This document shows positions 1 to 6,756 of a stretch of DNA of 40,694 nt, in pieces. Source of the DNA: Phycisphaerae bacterium. GTDB lineage: Bacteria; Planctomycetota; Phycisphaerae; SM23-33. The notes under the pieces are model-generated. The model did not search any database, had not been told where the DNA came from, and saw only the letters and a program-made list of their open reading frames with translations. Within the stretch, counting starts at the first letter, position 1. Every line of letters starts with the position of its first letter. Where the stretch lies: NCBI GenBank assembly GCA_016929245.1, contig JAFGJE010000142.1, positions 1 to 40,694 on the forward strand. Direction: 5' to 3'. The position numbers and the translations under genes are program-made.

Positions 1-277
1 AACGCAAGGCCGATGGCAAACGACCAAAACGCTCCATTATGCAAGGGCTGGATAACATGTTCCCTGTAACGTTGCTACAGTGTCTTTATTTCTCGTTTTT
101 ACCATGATAAATTCTCCAGCATTGCTCCTAAGAAGATTTCATAAACTTGGATGCACAAAAGCTTGTATTGAAGCCTTTGTGTAGGATATGTAACTTATTA
201 TGCACAAATTTTCGGATGCCATATGTTGCAGGTTACAAATTGCCCAACAGACAACCTTACCCATTATTTTATTAAAA

Positions 278-351
278 TATTCTACCGCGCGGGATTTGTG
301 ATGGAAGGGGGAAATCCAACTTGGCGGAGCAGGAGCTCCGCCAAGCAAAGG
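278..351. repeat. Direct repeat copy 1 with compact hairpin
   Basis: A roughly 53-nt unit starting TATTCTACCGCGCGG is shared with 532-584. In this copy it runs straight into a hairpin (GGCGGAGC, then GCTCCGCC, at 323-342) and CAAGCAAAGG. The second copy has the same two hairpin arms pulled apart by about 25 nt. Function unknown; it could be a duplicated leader or part of a mobile element. Confidence 0.6.
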
Positions 352-431
352 TGGTTTTTTCTTTAATTTTCTTTTGGGTAATTCCTGACTCAATAGGTTC
401 CATATCAAATTACTCCTTTCCCCGTCGTTAT

Positions 432-457
432 CGCGGCGGGAAGGGATTCCCGCCGCG
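432..457. repeat. 26-nt palindrome, family copy 1
   Basis: CGCGGCGGGAA, a 4-nt loop (GGGA), then TTCCCGCCGCG. The same 26-nt design recurs at 18130-18155, 31497-31522 and 31551-31576, always between genes. This behaves like a REP-type dispersed palindrome. Confidence 0.75.
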
Positions 458-531
458 CAGATGTTCTTTTGTCCTTGAACGTGGTTGCTTCGCGAACCAC
501 GGCGCCCGAACCCGCTTTTTCTTTCGTGAAG

Positions 532-626
532 TATTCTACCGCGCGGAATTATTGATGGAAGGGGGAAATCCAACCCGGCGGAGCGGGTTCCGAAGGAATG
601 CCACAGGTAAGCTCCGCCAAGCAAGG
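532..626. repeat. Direct repeat copy 2 with split hairpin arms
   Basis: This is the second copy of the unit at 278-351, with a few mismatches over the first 53 nt. The arms GGCGGAGC (577-584) and GCTCCGCC (611-618) are separated by a short insert that contains GGGTTCCGAAGGAATGCC. It is followed by the hairpin at 648-667. Confidence 0.6.
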
Positions 627-647
627 ATTGCGTGATCGCAGAACGAG

Positions 648-667
648 CGGCGGGTGTTAACCCGCCG
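648..667 (+). terminator. Terminator-like hairpin
   Basis: An 8-bp perfect stem (CGGCGGGT with ACCCGCCG) around a 4-nt loop is followed by TTTCTT. It would read as a weak intrinsic terminator on the plus strand. No gene was identified directly upstream, so it may end a transcript that begins off the window or belong to the repeat. Confidence 0.4.
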
Positions 668-775
668 TTTCTTGAGGATGATAAGTTAGCAAAACCCCGC
701 GTTGACACGCTTACCTTTACCTACAATTCCTGATATCGATCCGTTCTTTCTTCAGAACAACGGGCTGAAACATAT

Positions 776-907
776 CAGCCCAGGGCAACGCCCTGGGTGG
801 ATGAATTGTCTTTATCCCAAGCCCTGTAAGGGCGTGACAGATTGTCACGCCCTTACAGGGCTTAGATTGATAGACGTACCCTAAACCCAGGGCGTTGCCC
901 TGGGCTG
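776..907. repeat. 132-bp nested inverted repeat
   Basis: The outer arms 776-798 and 885-907 are perfect 23-bp inverted repeats, and each arm is itself a small hairpin (CCCAGGGC with GCCCTGGG). Inside lies a perfect 21-bp inverted repeat (819-839 with 843-863) around a 3-nt loop. This is MITE-like or REP/BIME-like, and its architecture resembles the element at 37974-38152. Confidence 0.8.
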
Positions 908-1259
908 GTATATCTTCGCCTTTCAGGCGATAAAAACAATCACGATGGTTTCATCAATATCAGCAAAAACCGTGGATTTCTTTTTTGAACATTGTGGGTG
1001 AAAGTAAGTGTTGACACGCGGGACTCGTTGATCGGTCGGTGTTGTTGGGAAAATGTGGAAGATTTCATTTCCGGAATCCCGTTTTGCGCGCGCGAAACGG
1101 GTCGTCTAAATCTTCGGCGCCGTTAAAAATAATAATTTTATTTCTCCCCGCCCGGCCGTGGGTTATGAAAAATCATCCGCCCGCAACGTCCACGTTTGCG
1201 CGCGGGATTTCGAAGCGCGACGGATAAGGTAGAGGCCGCACTTCATGTATCCGCATGAT

Positions 1260-1378
1260 AAGAGAACGCGAATGTCGCGAATCGAAGATCCCTTAGGAAT
1301 GAAGACGAATCTTTTTTGTGTTATTAAAACACCACTATTGGTCTTATTCGTTCTTATTCGCGACATTCGCGTTCTCTT
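1260..1378. repeat. 119-bp element with perfect 23-bp inverted ends
   Basis: Arms at 1260-1282 and 1356-1378 are exact reverse complements and contain GAACGCGAATGTCGCGAAT. The 73-bp centre is AT-rich. It has no coding capacity that makes sense. The structure is that of a small non-autonomous element. Confidence 0.7.
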
Positions 1379-1573
1379 CAGTACAGGATGCGTCAGGAAT
1401 TGGCGAGAAATGGCAGAATTGGGCAGAACGGTACAGTTTTGGACCGACTGGGACAGGTGCGAATTTTCCAGAATACGGCCGGTGCGGGAGTTATGAAAAA
1501 TGAGGCGTCAAAAACACTATGGTATGAGGGCCCAATGAGTGAAATAGAAGAACTTCACGGATTCGATGGCGTA

Positions 1574-1618
1574 AGGTCCTTCGACTTCGCTCGAAGACTC
1601 GCTCCGCTCAGGATGACA
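1574..1618. repeat. Half copy of dispersed GTCATCCTGAGCGGAGCG repeat
   Basis: These 45 nt are identical to 35615-35659, the right half of the 114-bp element there, and resemble the right arm of 24411-24502. Only the right half is present here. Confidence 0.75.
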
Positions 1619-1638
1619 ACAAGCGAGATCGTTATGGA

Positions 1639-1938
1639 TCAGTTTCCCGTGGGGTTTTCGATCCATTCCCGGTAGCAGCGGCTGCAGAGGTGGATCGTCA
1701 GGCGGCGGAAAATCTGGTCCATCATGTCCTGTTCGGAGAGGTCTTTCATTTCGTCGATCAGCGCGTTGATCTCGGCGTCGATGTCCTCGGCAGACCAGCC
1801 GGCGGCTTCATCGTCGAATCGCGGGCCGGTGGGGTCCGCGAGAGCTTCGATGCGCACGACGTAGAAGTTGCCCTTTCCGGGCGTCAGGTCAGCACCGCAA
1901 CGGTGGCACAGCAGGGGCATGTCGTCGTCGGGAATCAT
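1639..1938 (-). CDS. Small zinc-ribbon-like protein
   Basis: This 99-residue acidic protein begins MIPDDDMPLLCHRCGAD. Two CxxC pairs, CHRC near residue 11 and CSRC near residue 87, probably bind one zinc ion, with a long acidic helix-forming stretch between them (rich in D, E, I and L). The start chosen is the ATG at 1938, which overlaps the stop of the upstream two-TM gene in an ATGA arrangement, so the two are probably translationally coupled. An in-frame upstream extension exists but would lie wholly inside the neighbouring gene. I do not recognise the family, and no function is assigned. Confidence 0.6.
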   Translation of the reverse strand: MIPDDDMPLLCHRCGADLTPGKGNFYVVRIEALADPTGPRFDDEAAGWSAEDIDAEINALIDEMKDLSEQDMMDQIFRRLTIHLCSRCYREWIENPTGN

Positions 1939-2432
1939 GACGCCTCTTTGGAGTTGTCGGATAAATCCAGCTCGCCGAGTTCTTCCAGGCGCTGGGCGAG
2001 TTTCAGCGCCAGTTTCGCGCGCGGCGTGTGATGCCACAGCCGGTTCAGCGCCCGGAAGCTGCGGCTGCCGATGTAGAACAGCAGAATCGCGTGCAGAATC
2101 TGCGTCCAGCCGACGCCGAAAAAATCTATTTCCTGAAGATCCTGGATGAAGGGCATGAACTCGGCCGCTTTCTGATTGATCGTCTCCGGCGAGGCGCTCT
2201 GGGCTTCGATGGACTCGATGGACCGTCCGCCGATGAAAACTTCATACGCGTAAAAGACGCTCACCCCGCCCACACCGATGCAATACAGCAGCGTGACAAC
2301 GAGAAAGAACTTCGTCAGGAACCGAAGTTTATACTGCGCCCGGAACGCCTGGAGCGTCCGCCGCTCGCGCGGAGTGAGTTCAAATGTTGTTCCTGACGTT
2401 TTGTTTCCACCGGATGGATTCGCTTTTTTCAT
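1935..2432 (-). CDS. Two-TM membrane protein of unknown function
   Basis: This protein of about 165 residues has two hydrophobic segments. One lies near residues 40-62 (FLTKFFLVVTLLYCIGVGG) and the other near 110-125 (ILHAILLFYIG). A charged extracytoplasmic loop lies between them, and a basic then acidic cytoplasmic tail follows. I chose the ATG at 2432 (MKKANPSGG) because AAGGATGA lies just upstream; a GTG at 2480 in the same frame would add 16 residues and overlap the preceding stop. It sits between the LprI-like gene and the zinc-ribbon gene in a tight minus-strand run, which suggests one transcript. No known domain is evident. Confidence 0.6.
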   Translation of the reverse strand: MKKANPSGGNKTSGTTFELTPRERRTLQAFRAQYKLRFLTKFFLVVTLLYCIGVGGVSVFYAYEVFIGGRSIESIEAQSASPETINQKAAEFMPFIQDLQEIDFFGVGWTQILHAILLFYIGSRSFRALNRLWHHTPRAKLALKLAQRLEELGELDLSDNSKEAS

Positions 2433-2473
2433 ATTGAACTCATCCTTTTCGGCTGGGATTCCATTTCGTTCAC

Positions 2474-3253
2474 TTACCACTCAGGATTCTCTCGCGCCTG
2501 TTTCAGGACACGTTGCCGTTGGGCCTGGGTAACATCGCCCACACGATAATAGTCGCCGCTGAAATAGGCCCGCGCACCGCAGTAAAAATGTGAGTTTGCT
2601 TCGAGCAATTCGAGATGATTCCCGCGATCAATCCACGTCAGCCAGGTCGGCTTTTTCTTGTACTTCTTTTGATTTTGCTTGTCCGTATAGCGGATGATGC
2701 CGTCGTTGATCTCCGCCAACCCCCAAAGGTTTCCGAGGTGGTACGTCGGCCCGCGAACCACGTCGATTGTGAAGGCGACTTGATCGTCATTCACTTTCAC
2801 CAGGGTCAGAGAGCCGCCGTAACCATCCGTCCATGTTCCCGTCAGTTCCGGCGGATTCTTAGCGGCATCGAGGATCGCGCGGAGGATCTGCGTTCGCACC
2901 CGCGTGATATGCGTCATCGTCTGCCAGTGCTCCACGCTGTTTTTGAGTATCTCCGCGGTAAGGTTGTAGTCGCGCATCACCATTTCATTGGAATGATAAT
3001 CCCGATAGCGGATCCAGTGACGTTGTTTCTCTCGGAGCGTTTCAAGTCGCAGTGGTTTGTCTTTCCATTTCGTTTCGATTTGTTTCCACGCGGCGTTCAA
3101 GGCCTTGTCCGCCTGGGCATAGGCGGCTTTGGTTTCTTCCAGCGTCGGTTTTATGGGTTTCTTTCCTTCGGAAAACCCGTAACAAACCACTGCCGTCACG
3201 ACGGCAAGAAAGCAGAGAATTCCGCGTGAAAAACGGCGATGTGCATATTTCAT
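2474..3253 (-). CDS. Secreted LprI/DUF1311-like protein
   Basis: This 259-residue protein starts at the ATG at 3253, which has GGGAGG about 9 nt upstream. The N-terminus (MKYAHRRFSRG, then a hydrophobic run) is a signal peptide. Residues about 45-110 contain the pattern ADKALNAAWKQIE and LREKQRHWIRYRD, which is the LprI N-terminal (DUF1311) repeat found in lysozyme-inhibitor-like periplasmic proteins. The C-terminal half (TGTWTDGYGGSLTLVKV onward) looks like a separate beta-rich domain. By family it would be periplasmic. Lysozyme inhibition is only one possible role and is not shown by the sequence. Confidence 0.65.
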   Translation of the reverse strand: MKYAHRRFSRGILCFLAVVTAVVCYGFSEGKKPIKPTLEETKAAYAQADKALNAAWKQIETKWKDKPLRLETLREKQRHWIRYRDYHSNEMVMRDYNLTAEILKNSVEHWQTMTHITRVRTQILRAILDAAKNPPELTGTWTDGYGGSLTLVKVNDDQVAFTIDVVRGPTYHLGNLWGLAEINDGIIRYTDKQNQKKYKKKPTWLTWIDRGNHLELLEANSHFYCGARAYFSGDYYRVGDVTQAQRQRVLKQARENPEW

Positions 3254-3304
3254 GAGACGAACCTCCCTTCGCGGGCTAACCATTGGGGTCGTCCCGCTTT
3301 GTTC

Positions 3305-4561
3305 TTACTCCCGCACGTGTCCCGCGCCGGTGACGATCCATTTGTAGGTCGTCAGATCTTCGGCGCCCATGGGTCCGCGGGCGTGGAGTTTGTCGGTGCT
3401 GATGCCGATTTCCGCGCCCAGGCCGTACTGGGCGCCGTCGCTGAAACGCGTCGAGGCGTTGACCATCACGCTCGCGGAATCGACCGCCGTCGTGAACCGC
3501 TCCGCTGCCACGACGTTGTCCGTGACGATCGCGTCGGTGTGCTTCGACCCGTAGGTGTTGATATGCTCGATGGCGGCCTCCAGATTCTCGACCACGCGGA
3601 CGGCAAGGATCAGGTCGAGATATTCCTCGCGCCAGTCGTCCTCGGTCGCGGGTTTCATGTCCGGCACGAGCGCGCGGGATGTTTCGCACCCGCGAAGTTC
3701 CACCTTGTTCAGGCGAAGTTTCCGGGCGAGATCCGGCAGGAATGCTTTGGCGATGCTCTCGTCGACCAGCAGCGTCTCGGCGGCGTTGCACACGCCGGGG
3801 CGCTGGCACTTGGCGTTGACGACGATGACCTCGGCCATCTTCAGGTCCGCGTCGTTGTGAACGTAGACGTGGCAGATGCCGTTGTAATGCTTGATGACGG
3901 GGATGGTCGCCGCTTCGGTGACCGCGCGGATCAATCCCTCCCCGCCGCGGGGGATGATCAGGTCGATCAATCCTTCCGCCGTCGCCATCGCCGGCACGAG
4001 CGCCCGGTCGGTCGATTCGAGCACGGTCACGCAAGCTTCGGGCAGATTGGCGGCCGCCAGACCCTTCCGCAGCGCCGCGGCGATGGCGAGGTTCGAGTGA
4101 ATCGCCTCCTTCCCGCCGCGCAGGATGCAGGCGTTGGCGCTTTTGAGGCACAGACCGGCGGCGTCGGCGGTGACGTTCGGGCGGGATTCGTACACGATGC
4201 CCACCACGCCGATGGGGCAGCGCCGCTTCTCGATCCGCAGGCCGTTCGGACGATTGTATCCGGCGATCGTTTGTCCGACGGGATCGGTCTGGGCGGCGAT
4301 GTCCTCCAGCCCCGTCGCCATCGCGTCGATGCGCGCGTCGGTCAAACGCAGGCGGTCGACCATCGCGTCGGTCAGGCCCAGCTCGCTCGAACGGGCAAGG
4401 TCTTTTTCGTTTTCCGCCTGCAAGGGTTCTTTGGCGGCGCGAATCGCGTTGGCGCAGCATTGCAGCGCCGCGTCGCGCGCGGCGCCGCGACTGGCGGCGA
4501 GAACCCCGGCCGCCTGCCGGGCCTGCAGGGCGATTTCTTTCACGATCTCATTGGCATCCAT
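3305..4561 (-). CDS. proA: Gamma-glutamyl phosphate reductase (glutamate-5-semialdehyde dehydrogenase)
   Basis: This 418-residue protein has the normal family length. It reduces gamma-glutamyl phosphate to glutamate 5-semialdehyde with NADPH in proline biosynthesis. It belongs to the aldehyde dehydrogenase fold: the catalytic cysteine is Cys258 in GVCNAAETLLV, and the typical ProA segments RRCPIGVVGIVYESRPNV and GSKHTDAIVT are present. The start at 4561 (MDANEIVKEI) has AGGGAG upstream; the longer open frame to 4594 lacks a ribosome site. No proB is next to it, so the partner kinase must be elsewhere. The antisense frame over this gene (3239-4576) is a shadow. Confidence 0.95.
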   Translation of the reverse strand: MDANEIVKEIALQARQAAGVLAASRGAARDAALQCCANAIRAAKEPLQAENEKDLARSSELGLTDAMVDRLRLTDARIDAMATGLEDIAAQTDPVGQTIAGYNRPNGLRIEKRRCPIGVVGIVYESRPNVTADAAGLCLKSANACILRGGKEAIHSNLAIAAALRKGLAAANLPEACVTVLESTDRALVPAMATAEGLIDLIIPRGGEGLIRAVTEAATIPVIKHYNGICHVYVHNDADLKMAEVIVVNAKCQRPGVCNAAETLLVDESIAKAFLPDLARKLRLNKVELRGCETSRALVPDMKPATEDDWREEYLDLILAVRVVENLEAAIEHINTYGSKHTDAIVTDNVVAAERFTTAVDSASVMVNASTRFSDGAQYGLGAEIGISTDKLHARGPMGAEDLTTYKWIVTGAGHVRE

Positions 4562-4904
4562 GGGAAAACTCCCTAAGAGGAAACGGCATTCCATGAAACA
4601 AAGAGTACACGAAACAACGCTTGTGTGGCAAGTCCATGATGGGCGCCGTCAACGTCAGGAGCAGTTCATAACACCAAATCTTGTCCTCCGGAGCGAAGCG
4701 AGAACCGGAGTTGAAGGACAGTGGCCACATCAAGGCCTTCCGCTCGTGTGGTTTCACGGTACTCATAATGTTCTTGCGTGTCGCCGGAGTGTGATCCACA
4801 ATCATGCGGCGCCGGCTTTTTCCGGGCCGCTTCGCGTGATTGCGGATCACCTCGGAAACGGTATCCGGATTTGACGCGATCGTATCCCCGAAAGGTATGC
4901 CGCC
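4562..4904. other. Intergenic stretch without a supported gene
   Basis: This gap lies between the divergent proA and lipoprotein genes. A piece near 4677-4725 (CCTCCGGAGCGAAGCGAGAACCGGAG) resembles degraded palindromic repeat sequence. Frames open on either strand show no domain. Promoters for both flanking genes probably lie here, but I see no clear -35/-10 pair. Confidence 0.5.
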
Positions 4905-5390
4905 TTGCATCATGGTCCTCGCAAACTCGTGCTGAAACGTATTTTGATCATCATTTTCGGTTCGTTCCTTTTCTGCCTTTTTGCCTCCGGCTGTTCCACC
5001 GCGCCCGAACCGCGCGTGATCGCCGAGCGCGTGTTTTCGGGAGATCGGCTCTCCGCCATTCTCACCACGTACCCCGGCGATCCGTCGGAGTTGACGATCT
5101 CGTCCTGCCGGGCTTCCGAGGACACGGTCGGAGATATCCAGAGGGAGATCATTACCATCGAAGGCAGGCCCGGCTGGCGATTCAACTGTATCGCGCCGAA
5201 CGACGCGGAGGAATTGACTCTTCATATTACCGTGCTTCATGCCGGAAGGCGGTTCAGGGTGGAGATTCCTTTCCGCCGCCGGAAAACATACATCGCCAGG
5301 CACGGCCGAAACGTTCTGCGCTGGACCACCCGCCGCGAACGCATTCACGACCTGGGCCCGGTTGATGTTTCTCTCACGCGAAATCCGTAG
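4905..5390 (+). CDS. Small predicted lipoprotein
   Basis: This protein of about 161 residues has a lipoprotein signal peptide: basic residues, a hydrophobic core (ILIIIFGSFLFCLFASGC) and a lipobox ending ASGC. It should therefore be acylated and anchored to a membrane. The rest is beta-rich and basic with no recognised domain. The start is uncertain. A TTG at 4905 has AAAGG 9 nt upstream, while a GTG at 4929 in the same frame would shorten it by 8 residues and leave a more typical signal peptide. The gene precedes the hydrogenase promoter but is separated from it by about 160 AT-rich bases, so it is probably not part of that operon. Confidence 0.55.
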   Translation: MHHGPRKLVLKRILIIIFGSFLFCLFASGCSTAPEPRVIAERVFSGDRLSAILTTYPGDPSELTISSCRASEDTVGDIQREIITIEGRPGWRFNCIAPNDAEELTLHITVLHAGRRFRVEIPFRRRKTYIARHGRNVLRWTTRRERIHDLGPVDVSLTRNP

Positions 5391-5508
5391 GAAGCTCAGC
5401 GATTCGGCAGGGAACACGGAATGGATTCCTCTCGATTCCGTTGTCGTGATTCGTTGCAATATTCTCATTGATTTCTGATTCGATTCCCTTTGATTTCATA
5501 CCTTCCTT

Positions 5509-5524
5509 TGTGAAAAAAATCACT
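5509..5524. promoter_or_regulatory. Possible weak second Rex half-palindrome
   Basis: TGTGAA-AAAA-ATCACT keeps one full Rex half-site and four of six bases of the other, and it contains a perfect GTGA-N6-TCAC. It lies upstream of the -35 box, 77 bp centre to centre from the strong operator. AT-rich tracts can give such matches by chance. Confidence 0.3.
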
Positions 5525-5551
5525 TTTTTTTGCTTTCTTTTGGATTTTTTA

Positions 5552-5580
5552 TTGACAGATTCGGTAAAGAATCCGATAAT
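5552..5580 (+). promoter_or_regulatory. Sigma70-type promoter of the rex-hyd locus
   Basis: TTGACA (5552-5557), a 17-bp spacer and GATAAT (5575-5580) form a near-consensus promoter. It is preceded by a strongly AT-rich region with T tracts. Transcription should begin near 5586-5588, inside the Rex operator. Confidence 0.8.
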
Positions 5581-5585
5581 ACTAT

Positions 5586-5601
5586 TGTGAAATGATTCAC
5601 A
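5586..5601. promoter_or_regulatory. Rex operator
   Basis: TGTGAA-ATGA-TTCACA is a perfect palindrome that matches the known Rex site pattern TTGTGAAnnnnTTCACAA. It covers the expected transcription start just downstream of the -10 box and lies 35 bp before the rex start codon. Bound Rex would block initiation, and release by NADH would allow it. This implies autoregulation and control of the downstream hydrogenase genes. Confidence 0.8.
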
Positions 5602-5636
5602 GCGTTATTCCGTTCACAAAAGCTGCGCCAATAAGT

Positions 5637-6278
5637 ATGCCGAACAGAATATCAGACAAAACTGTAGCTAGATTAAGCATTTACAGCAGGCTCCTTGGCG
5701 GATTTCGGCAGCAGGGAAAGGAAACCATTCATTCCCATGATCTGGCTTTGGTGGCGGGAGTCACGCCGGCGCAGGTGCGACGCGACCTGATGTCGGTTGG
5801 CGGAATGGGCAGCCCGAGTAAGGGATATGACGTAACGGAGTTGTCGGAGAGCATTGAGGCTTTCTTTGGAAGTCAACAGCGCGTGAACGTGGCGCTGATC
5901 GGGTTGGGAAATATCGGCAGGGCGATCCTGGCGTATTTTCATGGCCGACGGCCTCATTTGGCGATTGTGGCGGCGTTTGACATTGATTCGCATCGTGTGG
6001 ATTGCGTCCATAACGGCTGCCGGTGTTATCCGATGCACGCGCTGGGTGAGATCATTGAACAACAGAAGATTAGCGTTGGAATTATCGCCGTGCCGGTCTC
6101 CGCGGCGCAGGAGGTGGCCGACACTTTGGTGGCGCACGGTATCGAAGGAATCATGAATTTTGCTCCGGTTCCCTTGCGGGTTCCCCCCAACGTGTACCTG
6201 GAGCAGGTGGACATCACGACATCGTTGGAAACCGTGGCGTATTTCGCCCGGCAACATACACAAGAAGAAAGGCGCTAA
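5637..6278 (+). CDS. rex: Redox-sensing transcriptional repressor Rex
   Basis: This 213-residue protein has the family's usual length. It has an N-terminal winged helix (RISDKTVARLSIYSRLL, then VTPAQVRRDLMSVG for the recognition region). A Rossmann domain follows, with VALIGLGNIGRAIL as the dinucleotide-binding loop. Rex dimers bind DNA when NADH/NAD+ is low and release it when NADH rises. I chose the ATG at 5637 (MPNRISDKTVARLS) because the upstream ATG at 5592 lies within the Rex operator and would add a non-homologous tail. It is the first gene of the hyd locus; hydC follows after one base. Rex control of hydrogenase genes is known in other anaerobes. Confidence 0.95.
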   Translation: MPNRISDKTVARLSIYSRLLGGFRQQGKETIHSHDLALVAGVTPAQVRRDLMSVGGMGSPSKGYDVTELSESIEAFFGSQQRVNVALIGLGNIGRAILAYFHGRRPHLAIVAAFDIDSHRVDCVHNGCRCYPMHALGEIIEQQKISVGIIAVPVSAAQEVADTLVAHGIEGIMNFAPVPLRVPPNVYLEQVDITTSLETVAYFARQHTQEERR

Positions 6279-6279
6279 C

Positions 6280-6756
6280 GTGGTTACGGCCGATATCGAC
6301 AACATTTTGAATCGCCATAGCGGCGCGGGACGGGATCACCTGATCCCGATTCTCCAGGAAGTCCAGGAAGCGGAAGGATACATTTCACCCCGGGCGGTGG
6401 CGAAGATCGCCGAGTTTCTGAACCTTCCCGCGAGCAAAATCTACGGTGTGGCGACGTTTTACAACCAGTTTCGTTTTCACCCGAAGGGCAGGTTCCATTT
6501 CATGGTCTGCCGCGGAACCGCCTGTCACGTGAAGGGTTCGCAGAAGGTGCTGGACGAACTGACGAAGCAGTTGAAGCTCGAACCCGGACAAACCTCCCGG
6601 GATCGGTTGTTCAGCCTGGAAGTCGTCGCGTGCATGGGCGCGTGCGGGTTGGCGCCGGTCGTCAGCGTCAACGGCGAGTTCTACGCCAAGGTAACCCCGC
6701 GCAAACTCATGGAAATCATTCAGGAATGCCGTCAGAAGGAGGTCGTCGATGTCTAA
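6280..6756 (+). CDS. hydC: HydC: NuoE-like [2Fe-2S] subunit of trimeric hydrogenase
   Basis: This 158-residue thioredoxin-fold protein starts at a GTG (6280) with GAAAGG upstream. The [2Fe-2S] ligands are CRGTAC (C-x4-C) and CMGAC (C-x3-C), spaced as in NuoE/HydC. In trimeric hydrogenases this subunit works with the NuoF-like subunit next to the flavin site. It is one base after rex and overlaps hydB by 8 bp, so it is part of the same operon. NuoE of complex I is the alternative, but the NuoF-like and HydA neighbours and the absence of other nuo genes favour HydC. Confidence 0.92.
   Translation: MVTADIDNILNRHSGAGRDHLIPILQEVQEAEGYISPRAVAKIAEFLNLPASKIYGVATFYNQFRFHPKGRFHFMVCRGTACHVKGSQKVLDELTKQLKLEPGQTSRDRLFSLEVVACMGACGLAPVVSVNGEFYAKVTPRKLMEIIQECRQKEVVDV

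Larger units (their letters stand above)
1..1638. other. Repeat-rich left end without a convincing gene
   Basis: No reading frame here has a recognisable domain, a good ribosome site or the codon use of the neighbouring genes. The stretch instead holds a near-identical direct repeat (278-351 and 532-626), a 26-nt palindrome (432-457), a terminator-like hairpin (648-667), a nested inverted repeat (776-907), a 23-bp inverted repeat with a spacer (1260-1378) and a half copy of a dispersed repeat (1574-1618). The first 140 bases are open in one plus frame for about 34 codons and could be the end of a gene lying to the left, but I do not recognise it. Confidence 0.6.

Noticed and set aside
3239-4576. 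Long plus-strand open frame antisense to proA
   Set aside because: It mirrors the high-GC third positions of proA, has no domain, and proA has its catalytic cysteine and a good start.
4548-5468. 306-codon minus-strand frame between proA and rex
   Set aside because: It overlaps proA start and the lipoprotein gene, includes repeat-derived sequence and shows no family resemblance.
5592-5636. Upstream start of rex at 5592
   Set aside because: This ATG lies within the Rex operator and about 5 nt from the expected transcription start; the ATG at 5637 gives the usual Rex N-terminus.
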